From: Limnohabitans sp. G3-2
Lineage (GTDB): Bacteria; Pseudomonadota; Gammaproteobacteria; Burkholderiales; Burkholderiaceae_C
NCBI RefSeq assembly: GCF_002778275.1
Contig: NZ_NESG01000007.1
Location: 62,001 to 126,000, forward strand
Direction of reading: 5' to 3'
DNA: 64,000 nt
Within the stretch, counting starts at the first letter, position 1. Every line of letters starts with the position of its first letter. The translations under genes and the position numbers were made by a program. Of the stretch, positions 30,202-39,071 are shown in pieces. The notes under the pieces are model-generated. The model saw nothing but the letters and a program-made list of their open reading frames with translations, was not told the origin of the DNA and searched no databases.

Positions 30202-32469
30202 TTAAATCCCCAGAGGCAAAGCCCGTTGTCGCTTGCCCGTGAGGGCAAACAGCGCGTTGCCCACAGCGGGGGCGATCGGCGGCACGGCCGGTTCGCCCAC
30301 GCCTGCGGGGTGACGGGTGCTGGGCACGATGTGGGTTTCCACTTGCGGGGCCTGGCTGAGCGAGACCATGGGGTAGCTGGGGAAGTTGCCTTGCTGCACC
30401 ACGCCGCCCACGATGTCGATCTTGCCGAAGAGTGCGGCGCTCAAGCCATAGATGACGCTGCTTTCCATTTGCTGGGCCACGGTGCCAGGGTTGACCACGG
30501 TGCCGCAGTCGATGGCGCAAACCACGCGGTGCACGCGGATCTGGCCTTGATCGAGCGAGACCTCGGCCACTTGCGCCACGATGGCGCCAAACGATGCGTG
30601 CAAGGCGATGCCCCGCGCACGGCCTGCGGGCAGGGGCTGGCCCCAAGCCGCTTGGTCGGCGGCCAGCTTCAGCACGGCGGCGTAGCGGGGTGCGTCTTTG
30701 AGCCATTTCAGGCGGAAGGCCAGCGGGTCTTGCTGGGTGGCGGCGGCCAGTTCGTCGATGAAGCTTTCCGAGAAGAAGGCGTTGTGCGAATGGCCCACCG
30801 AGCGCCAAAAACCCACGGGCACGCCCGATTGGGTGGCCACATGGCTCATGTGCTGGCTGGCAAAGCCATAGGGCAAATCGAAGAGCCCTTCGGAGGCGGT
30901 TTTGTCGGGCATGTCGATGGGCCCGGACAGGTGGGGCGCAGCACGCGCCATCCAGCGTGGGGTGATGGCGTCACCGGCCGACTTGATGCGCAGGCTGGTG
31001 ATGTCGCCTTGCTCGTCCAGCGAAGCCTGGAACTTGGCCAGGTGCATGGGGCGGTAAAAGTCATGCGCCATGTCTTCTTCGCGTGACCAGCTCAGTTGCA
31101 CGGGCAGGCCCTTGCAGGCCATGGCCACTTGCACCGCTTGGCCGACGAAGTCGACTTCCAGGCGACGACCAAAACCACCGCCCAATTGGGTGACATGGAC
31201 GGTGACTTGGTCTTTGTCCACCTTGGCCACTTTGGCGGCCATGTCGCGTGCCATTTGCGGCACTTGTGTGGGCACCCAAATTGCCACCTTGCCGTCCTTG
31301 ACTTGCGCGGTGCAGTTCATCGGCTCCATCGTGGCGTGGGCCAGATAGGGGGCTTGGTACAGCGCATCGATGCGGGAGGCCGCGGCTTTTTCGGCTTGGG
31401 TGGGCACGCCTTGTTCGTGGAAGGTGAAGCCGCTTTCGGTGTTCAGGGCCTGGAGCAGATCGGCTTGGATGCGGGCGGTGTCTGCCAGCGCTGTGCTCGG
31501 GTTTTGCCACTGAACTTGCACAGCTTGCGCACCTTGGCGGGCATGCCAGGAGCTTTTTCCAACGACGGCCACACCCGCGGTGCCGCCGCCCCAAGCGTCG
31601 ATTGGCACAACGTGTTCTACGCCGGCGATGGCCAAGGCCGCTTGGCTGTCCATGGACGAGGCCTTGCCTCCCAAGACAGGGCTCATGCGCATGGCTGCAT
31701 ACAGCATGCCGGGCAGGCGCACGTCCAGTCCGAACTGGGCTTGTCCCGTGACCTTGCTGGGGATATCGGTGCGCGCGGTGGATTGACCGATCAGCTTCCA
31801 GTCTTGGCGGGCTTTGGTGCGGATGTCTTGGGGTTGGGCGCCCGCAGCCGCAGCGGCCATGTCTGCGAAAGGTGCGGATTGGCCGCTTGCGTGTCGCAAC
31901 ACGCCTTGGACCACGGTGATGTCCTGGGCCGGTACTTGCCAGGCCAAAGCCGCTGCCTGCACCAAGCTGGCCCGTGCTGTGGCCGCCGCCATGCGCAAGG
32001 GGTCCCACAGGTCGGCCATGCTGGACGAACCGCCCGTGGCATTGATGCCCAATTCACGGGCCAATTTGCCCACCACCCATTCGGCCATTTTGATTTTGGT
32101 GGGTTTTTGTCCGCCTTCGCTGTCCATCGGGTGAAAAGGCAGGCTGGCGACCAGCATCGCCACATTGCCGTAAATGCTGTCGCCACCGGCTTGCTCCAAG
32201 CGCACGCGGCTCAAGGGCACGTCGAGTTCTTCGGCCACCAGCATGGCCAATGCGGTGTGCACGCCTTGGCCCATTTCGCTGCGGGGCATGGCCAAGACCA
32301 CGGCGCCATCCTGGGCGATTTTGATCCAGCCATTCAGAGCGACATCGCCGGCTGTTTGGCGCATGAGCTCGGGCGAGCCCAGGCGCGAGCGTGCGGGCAG
32401 CACGCCCCAGCCAACGACCAATGCGCCAGTGGCACCCAAAGCGCTGAGTAACCAGGTGCGGCGCTTCAT
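30202..32469 (-). CDS. Molybdopterin-binding subunit of an isoquinoline 1-oxidoreductase-like hydroxylase
   Basis: 755 residues, xanthine oxidase family large subunit of the IorB type. Uses molybdopterin to hydroxylate N-heterocycles or oxidise aldehydes. N-terminus [20 protein letters not shown] looks like a Tat signal or anchor. Mo-cofactor segments include [29 protein letters not shown], and the C-terminal [20 protein letters not shown] with [19 protein letters not shown], where the Glu is the active-site base. Coupled to the small subunit by ATGA. No cytochrome domain, so it differs from NicB. Substrate unknown. Confidence 0.9.
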   Translation of the reverse strand: MKRRTWLLSALGATGALVVGWGVLPARSRLGSPELMRQTAGDVALNGWIKIAQDGAVVLAMPRSEMGQGVHTALAMLVAEELDVPLSRVRLEQAGGDSIYGNVAMLVASLPFHPMDSEGGQKPTKIKMAEWVVGKLARELGINATGGSSSMADLWDPLRMAAATARASLVQAAALAWQVPAQDITVVQGVLRHASGQSAPFADMAAAAAGAQPQDIRTKARQDWKLIGQSTARTDIPSKVTGQAQFGLDVRLPGMLYAAMRMSPVLGGKASSMDSQAALAIAGVEHVVPIDAWGGGTAGVAVVGKSSWHARQGAQAVQVQWQNPSTALADTARIQADLLQALNTESGFTFHEQGVPTQAEKAAASRIDALYQAPYLAHATMEPMNCTAQVKDGKVAIWVPTQVPQMARDMAAKVAKVDKDQVTVHVTQLGGGFGRRLEVDFVGQAVQVAMACKGLPVQLSWSREEDMAHDFYRPMHLAKFQASLDEQGDITSLRIKSAGDAITPRWMARAAPHLSGPIDMPDKTASEGLFDLPYGFASQHMSHVATQSGVPVGFWRSVGHSHNAFFSESFIDELAAATQQDPLAFRLKWLKDAPRYAAVLKLAADQAAWGQPLPAGRARGIALHASFGAIVAQVAEVSLDQGQIRVHRVVCAIDCGTVVNPGTVAQQMESSVIYGLSAALFGKIDIVGGVVQQGNFPSYPMVSLSQAPQVETHIVPSTRHPAGVGEPAVPPIAPAVGNALFALTGKRQRALPLGI

Positions 32470-32933
32470 GTGGCACCGCCTGACTTCATTGGGGCCGCAG
32501 CGCGGTGGATGGCGGCGCGCACGCGCTGGTAAGTGCCGCAGCGGCACAGGTTGGTCATGGCCGCGTCAATTTGGGCATCGCTGGGGTGGGGTATTTTTTC
32601 CAACAGGGCGGCTGCGGCCATCAGCATGCCGCTTTGGCAGTAACCGCATTGCGGCACTTGTTCGGCGATCCAGGCCGCTTGCAGCGGATGGGGCTTTTCT
32701 GCTGTGCCCAAGGACTCGATGGTCTTGATCGCTTGATGGGCCACCGCAGAAACGGGCATCACGCAAGAGCGCACGGCTTGACCGCCCACGTGCACGGTGC
32801 AGGCCCCGCAAGCGGCAATGCCGCAGCCAAATTTGGTTCCCGTGAGGTTCAGCTCATCGCGCAGCACCCACAGCAAAGGCATGCTGGGGTCGGCGCTCGA
32901 GGTTCGGCTTTGGCCGTTGATGTTCAGTTGCAA
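32466..32933 (-). CDS. 2Fe-2S subunit of the isoquinoline 1-oxidoreductase-like hydroxylase
   Basis: 155 residues, IorA type. The plant-ferredoxin-like cluster is [18 protein letters not shown] plus a later Cys in VRSCVMPV; the second cluster is in [13 protein letters not shown] and [11 protein letters not shown]. Electrons leave the molybdenum subunit through these centres. Its stop overlaps the large-subunit ATG. No signal peptide, so if the complex is exported it must travel with the Tat-bearing partner. An inverted repeat lies 33-50 bases upstream. Confidence 0.93.
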   Translation of the reverse strand: MQLNINGQSRTSSADPSMPLLWVLRDELNLTGTKFGCGIAACGACTVHVGGQAVRSCVMPVSAVAHQAIKTIESLGTAEKPHPLQAAWIAEQVPQCGYCQSGMLMAAAALLEKIPHPSDAQIDAAMTNLCRCGTYQRVRAAIHRAAAPMKSGGAT

Positions 32934-32965
32934 GACTTATCCCCTGTGATGGAAGAAGGCATATT

Positions 32966-32983
32966 AGTGCAAATGAATGCACT
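32966..32983. promoter_or_regulatory. Inverted repeat upstream of the molybdenum hydroxylase operon
   Basis: AGTGCA-AATGAA-TGCACT, a perfect 6-6-6 inverted repeat in an AT-rich patch, 33 bases before the small-subunit ATG. Position and symmetry fit an operator for a dimeric regulator; no regulator gene is adjacent. Confidence 0.4.
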
Positions 32984-33020
32984 TGTTTGGCCCTGCCGCA
33001 GACCCCCTGGGTGAGTCACT

Positions 33021-33899
33021 TCACAGTTGCGTGCGCAGCGTCCAAATTTCGGGGAACAACACCACATCGAGCATCTTGCGCAGGTAGCTCACGCCGCCTG
33101 TTCCCCCGGTGCCGCGTTTGAAGCCGATCACGCGCTCCACCGTGGTCACATGCCGAAAGCGCCACAAGCGGAAGGCGTCTTCCAGGTCGGTCAGTTCTTC
33201 GCCCAGTTGGTACAGGTCCCAGTGCTGCTGCGGCTTGCGGTAGACCACCAGCCAGGCGTTTTCGACCGCCTCGCTGGCCGGGTAGGGCTGACGCCAGTCG
33301 CGTTGGGTGTGGGTGCCCGGCACATCCAGACCACGGCGCTGCAACAGGCGCAGGCATTGGTCGTACAGCGAGGGCGCTTCGTAGGCGGCCTGCACAACGG
33401 CCGACAGGTCGCTGCGGTGGGCGTGGGGCTGCAGCATGGCGGCATTCTTGTTGCCCATCGAAAACTCGATGCAGCGGTATTGCCAACTCTGAAAGCCGCT
33501 CGATTGCGCCAAGTAAGGGCGAATGGCGCTGTACTCGGGTGGCGTCATGGTCGCCAGCACGTCCCAGGCGTGGACCAGTTGCTCCATGATCTTGCTGACG
33601 CGGGCGAGCTTTTTGAAGGCGTCGGGCAGTTCGTCGCTGGCGATGTTCTGGATGGCCGCCTGCAGCTCGTGCAGCATGAGCTTCATCCACAGCTCACTGG
33701 TTTGGTGCTGCACGATGAACAGCATTTCGTTGTGCTCGGGCGAGAGCGGTTTTTGGGCGTTCAAGATCGCGTCGAGCTGCAGGTAGTCGCCGTAGCTCAT
33801 GCGTCCGTCAAAGTCGAGCTGGGCTTTTTCATCGTGCACGATGCGCTCGCCTTGGGCGCCGCTGCTTTGAGGGGCGAAGGAGAAAGGGCAGGAACTCAT
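33021..33899 (-). CDS. kynA: Tryptophan 2,3-dioxygenase
   Basis: 292 residues. Heme enzyme opening the indole ring of L-tryptophan to N-formylkynurenine. Characteristic blocks: [18 protein letters not shown] near 34-50, [20 protein letters not shown] near 60-80, [13 protein letters not shown], and the heme-side [20 protein letters not shown] near 250-270. Last gene of kynB-kynU-kynA; ten bases behind kynU. The pathway order here ends at anthranilate. Confidence 0.97.
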   Translation of the reverse strand: MSSCPFSFAPQSSGAQGERIVHDEKAQLDFDGRMSYGDYLQLDAILNAQKPLSPEHNEMLFIVQHQTSELWMKLMLHELQAAIQNIASDELPDAFKKLARVSKIMEQLVHAWDVLATMTPPEYSAIRPYLAQSSGFQSWQYRCIEFSMGNKNAAMLQPHAHRSDLSAVVQAAYEAPSLYDQCLRLLQRRGLDVPGTHTQRDWRQPYPASEAVENAWLVVYRKPQQHWDLYQLGEELTDLEDAFRLWRFRHVTTVERVIGFKRGTGGTGGVSYLRKMLDVVLFPEIWTLRTQL

Positions 33900-33909
33900 G
33901 ACGGGCCTT

Positions 33910-35196
33910 TCAAGTCACGGCGTTCTTTTGCGCAAAGCGGGCGTCTTGCCACTCGCCGCTGTCCATCACCTGGCACAGGTGCTCAACGGCCTGCCACACA
34001 TCGGCGTAACCGATGTACAGCGGCGTGAAACCAAAGCGCAGGATGTCGGCGTGCACGCCGCCATCGCCCGCCCTGAAGTCGCCGATCACACCGCGTGCAA
34101 TCAAGGCCTGCACGATGGCGTAAGCGCCTTCGGCGCGGGTCAGGCTCACTTGCGAGCCGCGCAGGGCTTCTTCGGCCGGGGTGGCGATGCCAAAGCCGTG
34201 GCCATGCAGGCGCGTGCGCACCAGCTGCATGAACAGGCCCGTGAGCGCCAGCGACTTTTGGCGCAGCGCGGCCATGCCGCCCAGTGTCTCTGCACTCAAA
34301 AAGGCGTCGAGCCCACAGTCGAGTGCTGTGAGGCTCAAGATGGGTTGCGTGCCGCATTGGTAGCGGGTGATGCCCGCGGCAGGTTGGTAGTCGGGGGTGA
34401 AGGCAAAGGGCGCGGCGTGGCCCCACCAACCGGCCAGCGGTTGCCAAAAGCGGTCGGTGTGCTCTGGGCGCACCCACACAAAAGCCGGTGCACCGGGACC
34501 GCCGTTCAAGTATTTGTAGCCGCAGCCCACCGCAAAGTCGGCCCCTGAGCCGTTCAGGTCGACGGGCACCGCACCCGCGCTGTGCGCCAAGTCCCACACA
34601 GTGAGGATGCCTTGGGCGTGGGCTTGCGCGGTGACGGCCTGCATGTCGTGCATGGCCCCGGTGCGGTAGTTCACATGCGTGAGCATCAGCACCGCCACAT
34701 CGGCTTGCATCGCAGCCGAGATCTCATCGGCCTCGACCAGTTGCAGGGTGTAACCGCGCTCCTTGCACAGGGCTTCGGCGATGTACAGGTCCGTGGGAAA
34801 GTTGCTGCGTTCGCTGACGATTTTGGTTTTGTGGGGGTGGTCGGCTTGGGCGATGTGCAGCGCGGCCGCCAGCACTTTGAACAGGTTGATGGAGGTGCTG
34901 TCTGCGGCCACCACCTCGCCCGCTTGCGCCCCGATGACGCGGGCAATCTTGTCGCCCACGCGCTGGGGCAGGGTGAACCAGCCGGCAGTGTTCCAGCTTT
35001 TGATCAGGTCTTGCCCCCATTCCTGCGTGACGGCATGGGCCACGCGGGCGGGGGCGGTTTTGGGCAGCACGCCCAGCGAGTTGCCATCCAAATAAATCAC
35101 ACCGGGCGGCAAATCGAATTGCGCGCGCAAGGGGCGCAGTGGGTCTTGCAAATCCAGCAGTTCGCAGTCTGGCAAGCTGGGGGTGAGGTTCATCAT
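33910..35196 (-). CDS. kynU: Kynureninase
   Basis: 428 residues. PLP enzyme splitting kynurenine into anthranilate and alanine. Cofactor lysine in [19 protein letters not shown]; other marks are IYLDGNSLG near 30, WVLGHAAPF-type [11 protein letters not shown] and [16 protein letters not shown] chose the first of two adjacent ATGs (35196, 35193) rather than a TTG at 35223 that abuts the kynB stop; the difference is nine residues. Middle gene of the kyn operon. Confidence 0.97.
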   Translation of the reverse strand: MMNLTPSLPDCELLDLQDPLRPLRAQFDLPPGVIYLDGNSLGVLPKTAPARVAHAVTQEWGQDLIKSWNTAGWFTLPQRVGDKIARVIGAQAGEVVAADSTSINLFKVLAAALHIAQADHPHKTKIVSERSNFPTDLYIAEALCKERGYTLQLVEADEISAAMQADVAVLMLTHVNYRTGAMHDMQAVTAQAHAQGILTVWDLAHSAGAVPVDLNGSGADFAVGCGYKYLNGGPGAPAFVWVRPEHTDRFWQPLAGWWGHAAPFAFTPDYQPAAGITRYQCGTQPILSLTALDCGLDAFLSAETLGGMAALRQKSLALTGLFMQLVRTRLHGHGFGIATPAEEALRGSQVSLTRAEGAYAIVQALIARGVIGDFRAGDGGVHADILRFGFTPLYIGYADVWQAVEHLCQVMDSGEWQDARFAQKNAVT

Positions 35197-35219
35197 GGGG
35201 GTGTCTTTCAATTGTGGGC

Positions 35220-35846
35220 TCAAAGTTCGCGCAAGACCGCACGCACAGGGCTGGCGTCGGCGCTCATGAGTTTGAGGGGCAGGGCGATCAGCTCGTAATC
35301 GCCCTCGGGCACGTCGTCGAGCAACAGGTTTTCCAGCACGCGCAGGCCGCGCTGGCGGATGGCTTGGTGGCTGGGCAAGGCTTGGCTGTCAGCCGGGTCA
35401 ATGCTGGCGCTGTCGGTGCCGATCAGCAGCACGCCCAGGTCGGCCAGGTGTTGCACGGTGGCAGGGGCAAAGGCGGTGAGTTGGGCATCGAATTGTGCGT
35501 GCGGGAACTGGCGGTAGGTGCGCACCAGCAGGCGCTCGGGCACGTCGTTCAGGGCGTGTGCCAGGTGGGCGATGGTGATCAAGGGGGCGGCATCGAGGGC
35601 GTGGATGACGCGGCAGCGGCCCAGAAAGGGCCGCAGGTCCAAAGCGCCCACGGCCGCGCCTTGCGGGTCGTAGTGCAAGGGGGCATCGGCATGCGCCCCC
35701 ACATGCGGTGACAGTGTGATGGCGCTCACGTTGACCGGGCAGCTGTCCGACAGCGTGGCTGCCCATTGCTGGGTGTAGGGTGTGTCGCCCGGAAAGACCG
35801 GGCTTTGCGCATCGACAGGGGGTGAGATGTCCCAAATTTTTTTCAT
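35220..35846 (-). CDS. kynB: Kynurenine formamidase
   Basis: 208 residues. Metal-dependent cyclase-fold hydrolase turning N-formylkynurenine into kynurenine. N-terminus KKIWDISPPV and FPGDTPY; metal motif SPHVGAHADAPLHY (HxGxHxDxPxH type) at about 45-60; late IGTDSASIDPADS and ENLLLDDVPEGDYELIALPLK. ATG 35846 is preferred to the longer frame because MKKIWDIS is the typical start. It follows a YkgJ-type gene by 68 bases, and no KynR-type regulator is adjacent. Confidence 0.95.
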   Translation of the reverse strand: MKKIWDISPPVDAQSPVFPGDTPYTQQWAATLSDSCPVNVSAITLSPHVGAHADAPLHYDPQGAAVGALDLRPFLGRCRVIHALDAAPLITIAHLAHALNDVPERLLVRTYRQFPHAQFDAQLTAFAPATVQHLADLGVLLIGTDSASIDPADSQALPSHQAIRQRGLRVLENLLLDDVPEGDYELIALPLKLMSADASPVRAVLREL

Positions 35847-35914
35847 GGTGTGCGAAGGTAGCACCCCACAAAAAACCGTGGTGTCGGTTATTTCCAACAC
35901 CGATCAAAAAGACT

Positions 35915-36223
35915 TCAGACGTTCAGCGCAGGCAGACCCTGGCGGCGGCGCGCTTGCGCGCAAGCGGGGCTGCCTTCTTCAAACTCTCGGCAGGGCGAGG
36001 GTCGCCATTCGTAAATGCCGCAAATGGCTTTTTCACCGGTCTTGCCATACAGCGCTGCGCAGCGCGGCGGGCTGTGGTCGGTGCCGCGCATGCGGCAGGT
36101 GTGCTCGGTGATGGGCGAGGCCAACCCAGCAGGCACCGCACCGCCCCCTTCTTCGTATTCGTACACGGAAAAGTCCACCCTGAAGCTCACGCAGCAAGCG
36201 CCGCAGGTGGTGCAGCCAGACAT
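35915..36223 (-). CDS. YkgJ family cysteine-cluster protein
   Basis: 102 residues with eight cysteines: GCTTCGACC at the N-terminus, EHTCRMRG, PRCAALYG, ICGIYEWRPSPCREF, PACAQ. This spacing is the UPF0153/YkgJ zinc- or iron-binding pattern; the molecular role is unknown. It starts two bases behind the argF stop, so it is in the argD-argF unit, and leads into the kyn genes. Confidence 0.88.
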   Translation of the reverse strand: MSGCTTCGACCVSFRVDFSVYEYEEGGGAVPAGLASPITEHTCRMRGTDHSPPRCAALYGKTGEKAICGIYEWRPSPCREFEEGSPACAQARRRQGLPALNV

Positions 36224-36225
36224 GC

Positions 36226-37164
36226 TCAGGCGTTCACACGGCCCAACAGCAAAAACTCCATGAGTGCTTTTTGCACATGCATGCGGTTTTCGGCTTCATC
36301 CCAGACCACCGATTGGGGGCCGTCAATGACTTCGGCGCTGACCTCTTCGCCCCGGTGTGCGGGCAAGCAGTGCATGAACAGGGCGTCGGGCTTGGCCACT
36401 TGCATCATGGCTTCGTCCACGCACCAGTCGGCAAAGGCCTTTTTGCGCACTTCGTTCTCGGCCTCGTAGCCCATGCTGGTCCAAACGTCGGTCGTGACCA
36501 AATCGGCACCTCGGCAGGCGTCTTGCGGATTCTGGAAAATTTTGTAGCCATCGGCGCTGCGCAAACCGGCCACGCTTTGGTCCACCTCGTAGCCGCTGGG
36601 CGTGCTCAGGTGCACGGTGAAGCCCAGCAGTTCGGCCGCTTGCAGCCAGGTGTTGGCCATGTTGTTGCCATCTCCCACCCAGGCCACCACTTTGCCTGCA
36701 ATCGCACCTCGGTGCTCGATGTAGGTGAAGATGTCGGCCATGATCTGGCAGGGGTGGTATTCGTTGGTCAGGCCGTTGATGACGGGCACACGCGAGTGCG
36801 AGGCAAAGCGCACGATTTTGTCTTGGCCATAGGTGCGGATCATGACCAAATCGGTCATGCGGCTGATCACGCGGGCGCTGTCCTCGATGGGCTCGGAGCG
36901 GCCCAGCTGGCTGTCGCCTGTGGTCAGATGGACCACCGAGCCACCCAGCTGGTACATGCCTGCCTCAAAGCTCACGCGGGTGCGGGTGCTGGCTTTTTCG
37001 AAAATCATGGCCAGCGTGCGGTCGGCCAGCGGGTGGTATTTTTCGTAAGCTTTGAATTTGCGTTTGATCTCGGCGGCGCGGGCGAACACATGCGCGTACT
37101 CGTCGGCGGTCAGATCGGTGAACTGCAGGTAGTGCCGCACGGGCACGGGTGGGGACTGGCTCAT
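36226..37164 (-). CDS. argF: Ornithine carbamoyltransferase
   Basis: 312 residues. Forms citrulline from ornithine and carbamoyl phosphate. Carbamoyl phosphate loop FEKASTRTRVSFEAGM near 55-70, GRSEPIEDSARVISR, FASHSRVPVINGLTNEYHPCQ, and the ornithine-side MHCLPAHRGEEV. The ATG at 37164 overlaps the argD stop as ATGA; an upstream extension of the frame is inside argD and is rejected. Confidence 0.97.
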   Translation of the reverse strand: MSQSPPVPVRHYLQFTDLTADEYAHVFARAAEIKRKFKAYEKYHPLADRTLAMIFEKASTRTRVSFEAGMYQLGGSVVHLTTGDSQLGRSEPIEDSARVISRMTDLVMIRTYGQDKIVRFASHSRVPVINGLTNEYHPCQIMADIFTYIEHRGAIAGKVVAWVGDGNNMANTWLQAAELLGFTVHLSTPSGYEVDQSVAGLRSADGYKIFQNPQDACRGADLVTTDVWTSMGYEAENEVRKKAFADWCVDEAMMQVAKPDALFMHCLPAHRGEEVSAEVIDGPQSVVWDEAENRMHVQKALMEFLLLGRVNA

Positions 37165-38363
37165 GCGGTTTCTGCCAAAAAGGTGGTGATCAGGGGCACC
37201 AAAATCGCGACCACCTCGTCCGCTTCGGCTTCGGTCATGACCAGTGGCGGCACCAGGCGGATCACGCTGTCGGCGGTCACGCTCAGCAGCAGTCCAGCTT
37301 CTGCAGCGCGGCTCCAGATTGGGCCACATGGCCGGTCCAGTTCAATGCCCAGCATCAGGCCCTGGCCGCGCACTTCCTTGACGCCTGCCACGCCCTTCAG
37401 TGCCTGATCCAGTGCCCCGTGCAAATGTGCGCCCACTTTTGCGGCATTGGCCATCAGGCCGTCTTTTTCCATGATGCGGATGGTTTCAACACCCGCGCGC
37501 ATGGCCAGCGGGTTGCCGCCAAACGTGGTGCCGTGGTTGCCGGGCTGGAAGATGTTGGCCGCCTTGGGGCCAGCCACCACCGCGCCAATCGGCACGCCTG
37601 AGCCCAAGCCCTTGGCCAGTGGCATCACGTCGGGCACGATGCCAGCCCACTGGTGGGCAAACCATTTGCCCGTGCGGCCCATGCCGCACTGCACCTCGTC
37701 AATCATCATCAGCCAGTCTTTTTGGTCGCACAGGGCGCGCACTTGCTGCAGGTATTCGATGCGCATCGGGTTGATGCCGCCTTCGCCCTGGATGGTTTCC
37801 ATGAACACCGCCACCACATTCGGATTGCCTTCGGTGGCTTTTTTCAGGGCTTCGATGTCGTTGACCGGCACGCGCACAAAGCCTTCGAGCATGGGGCCAA
37901 AGCCTTTTTTCAGCTTTTCGTTGGCGGTGGCGCTCAGGGTGGCGATGCTGCGGCCATGGAAAGCTTTTTCATAAACCACGATTTCGGGTTTGTCGATGCC
38001 CTTGTCGTGGCCGTATTTGCGTGCGAGCTTGATCGCTGCCTCGTTGGCTTCAAGGCCCGTACAGCAAAAAAACACATTGGTCATGCCCGACAGTTCGACC
38101 AGTTTGGCCGCCAATACTTCCGCGTTGGGCACATGGAAGTAGTTGCAGCTGTGGATCATCTTGCCGAGCTGGTCTTGCAGGGCGGGCACCAGGTCGGGGT
38201 GGTTGTGACCCAATGTGTTCACCGCGATGCCGGCGAGGGCATCCAGGTACTGCTTGCCATTGACGTCCCAAACTCGGCAACCCTGACCATGGCTGAGTGC
38301 GATGGGCAGTCGGCCATAGGTGTTCATGGTGTGCGGTGAGGCGGCTTCAATGTGAGCGGACAT
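37161..38363 (-). CDS. argD: Acetylornithine/succinyldiaminopimelate aminotransferase
   Basis: 400 residues, class III PLP aminotransferase. Glutamate-dependent amination of N-acetylglutamate semialdehyde; family members often also act in lysine synthesis. Seen: CRVWDVNGKQYLDALAGIAV, FFCCTGLEANEAAIKLARKYG, the Asp of LMMIDEVQCGMGRTG, and the PLP lysine in MPLAKGLGSGVPIGA. GCAGGAG lies upstream of the ATG. Its leader holds a terminator-like hairpin. Confidence 0.96.
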   Translation of the reverse strand: MSAHIEAASPHTMNTYGRLPIALSHGQGCRVWDVNGKQYLDALAGIAVNTLGHNHPDLVPALQDQLGKMIHSCNYFHVPNAEVLAAKLVELSGMTNVFFCCTGLEANEAAIKLARKYGHDKGIDKPEIVVYEKAFHGRSIATLSATANEKLKKGFGPMLEGFVRVPVNDIEALKKATEGNPNVVAVFMETIQGEGGINPMRIEYLQQVRALCDQKDWLMMIDEVQCGMGRTGKWFAHQWAGIVPDVMPLAKGLGSGVPIGAVVAGPKAANIFQPGNHGTTFGGNPLAMRAGVETIRIMEKDGLMANAAKVGAHLHGALDQALKGVAGVKEVRGQGLMLGIELDRPCGPIWSRAAEAGLLLSVTADSVIRLVPPLVMTEAEADEVVAILVPLITTFLAETA

Positions 38364-38378
38364 GCGTGAACTCCTGCA

Positions 38379-38406
38379 ATAAAAATCGGCCCATGTTGTA
38401 GGGCCG
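38379..38406 (-). promoter_or_regulatory. Terminator-like hairpin in the argD leader
   Basis: Minus-strand CGGCCC-(8)-GGGCCG followed directly by ATTTTTATT, then the argD Shine-Dalgarno. A TAAAAT box (38417-38422, minus) just upstream could start transcription so that this hairpin is in the 5' leader. It has the shape of an intrinsic terminator placed to attenuate argD. Confidence 0.5.
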
Positions 38407-38467
38407 GTAAGAGAATATTTTAGAGGCTTTGCGTGACGCTGGGATGTCCGCTGTCACAAGTCTGAAG

Positions 38468-38485
38468 TCTTATATAAGATACAAT
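38468..38485 (+). promoter_or_regulatory. Second TCTTATATAAGA operator, abutting a -10 box (DUF3579 promoter)
   Basis: Perfect palindrome TCTTATATAAGA (38468-38479) followed without gap by TACAAT (38480-38485). This is the same order and spacing as in the gntR promoter (palindrome then TATGAT), so the GntR regulator at 20216-21019 is predicted to repress this promoter too. The -35 is poor. Confidence 0.6.
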
Positions 38486-38549
38486 ACTTTCACAAGAAAA
38501 GCAGCGGTGATCCCGGTGCTTTTCGCCAACACTCCTATACCTCTATCCG

Positions 38550-38870
38550 ATGGTCTCCAACTCTGCCAAAGAAGTCTTCATTCAGGGCATCACCCAGGAC
38601 GGAAAGACATTCAGGCCCAGCGACTGGGCTGAACGTTTGGCAGGTGTGATGAGCCAGTTTCGTCCCGGCGGTGCCGTTCCCGGCAGCCACCTGAGTTATT
38701 CGCCTTGGTGCATTCCCACCACGATGGGCAACGTCAAATGTGTGGTGGTGCACCATGATTTACGCGATCACGACGTCATGGCCTGGGATTTTGTGATGAA
38801 TTTTGCCCGCGACAATGGCTTGCAAGTGGCCGAAGCCTGTTTGTTGCCCGATCTTCCCCCTCGAAAATAA
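38550..38870 (+). CDS. DUF3579 domain protein
   Basis: 106 residues. Recognised as the betaproteobacterial DUF3579 family, usually found next to argD/argF and rpsT as here. Seen: ITQDGKTFRPSDWAERLAGV near 14-33, SPWCIPTTMGNVKCVVVHHD and WDFVMNFARDNGLQVAEACL. No membrane segment; no known function. No good Shine-Dalgarno at the ATG; leader of about 60 bases. Predicted target of the TCTTATATAAGA-binding GntR regulator. A short terminator follows. Confidence 0.85.
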   Translation: MVSNSAKEVFIQGITQDGKTFRPSDWAERLAGVMSQFRPGGAVPGSHLSYSPWCIPTTMGNVKCVVVHHDLRDHDVMAWDFVMNFARDNGLQVAEACLLPDLPPRK

Positions 38871-38882
38871 GACTGCACAAGC

Positions 38883-38907
38883 AACCGCTTTTGTGCGGTT
38901 TTTTTAT
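38883..38907 (+). terminator. Rho-independent terminator of the DUF3579 gene
   Basis: Stem AACCGC / GCGGTT, loop TTTTGT, then a T7 run, 12 bases behind the stop codon. Confidence 0.8.
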
Positions 38908-38945
38908 GGGTCCCGAGTTCTTGGGAGTTGGAACTGATGAACCTC

Positions 38946-39026
38946 GCTGAGCTGGGGCCATCGCCGGGCGATGATTTTTACGAGCGAAGCGAGTCATGAG
39001 GAGCCCGGCGATGGCACCAACTCAGC
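38946..39026. repeat. Long inverted repeat between DUF3579 and rpsT
   Basis: 24-base arms, left GCTGAGCTGGGGCCATCGCC (then GGGC) and right GCCCGGCGATGGCACCAACT (then CAGC), two mismatches, about 33 bases between. It lies between two convergent terminators, as dispersed palindromic elements often do. Confidence 0.65.
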
Positions 39027-39071
39027 CTTCGCCAAATGCCCAATACCAACATCAAGTTGCCGATGAGGCAT

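Noticed and set aside
30184-30202. AGGCC / GGCCT hairpin at the convergence of the flavin monooxygenase and molybdenum subunit genes
   Set aside because: Only five pairs, overlaps a stop codon and has no T tract; too weak to call a terminator.
37165-37329. N-terminal extension of ArgF upstream to 37329
   Set aside because: It lies entirely inside argD; the ATGA overlap at 37161-37164 is the natural start.
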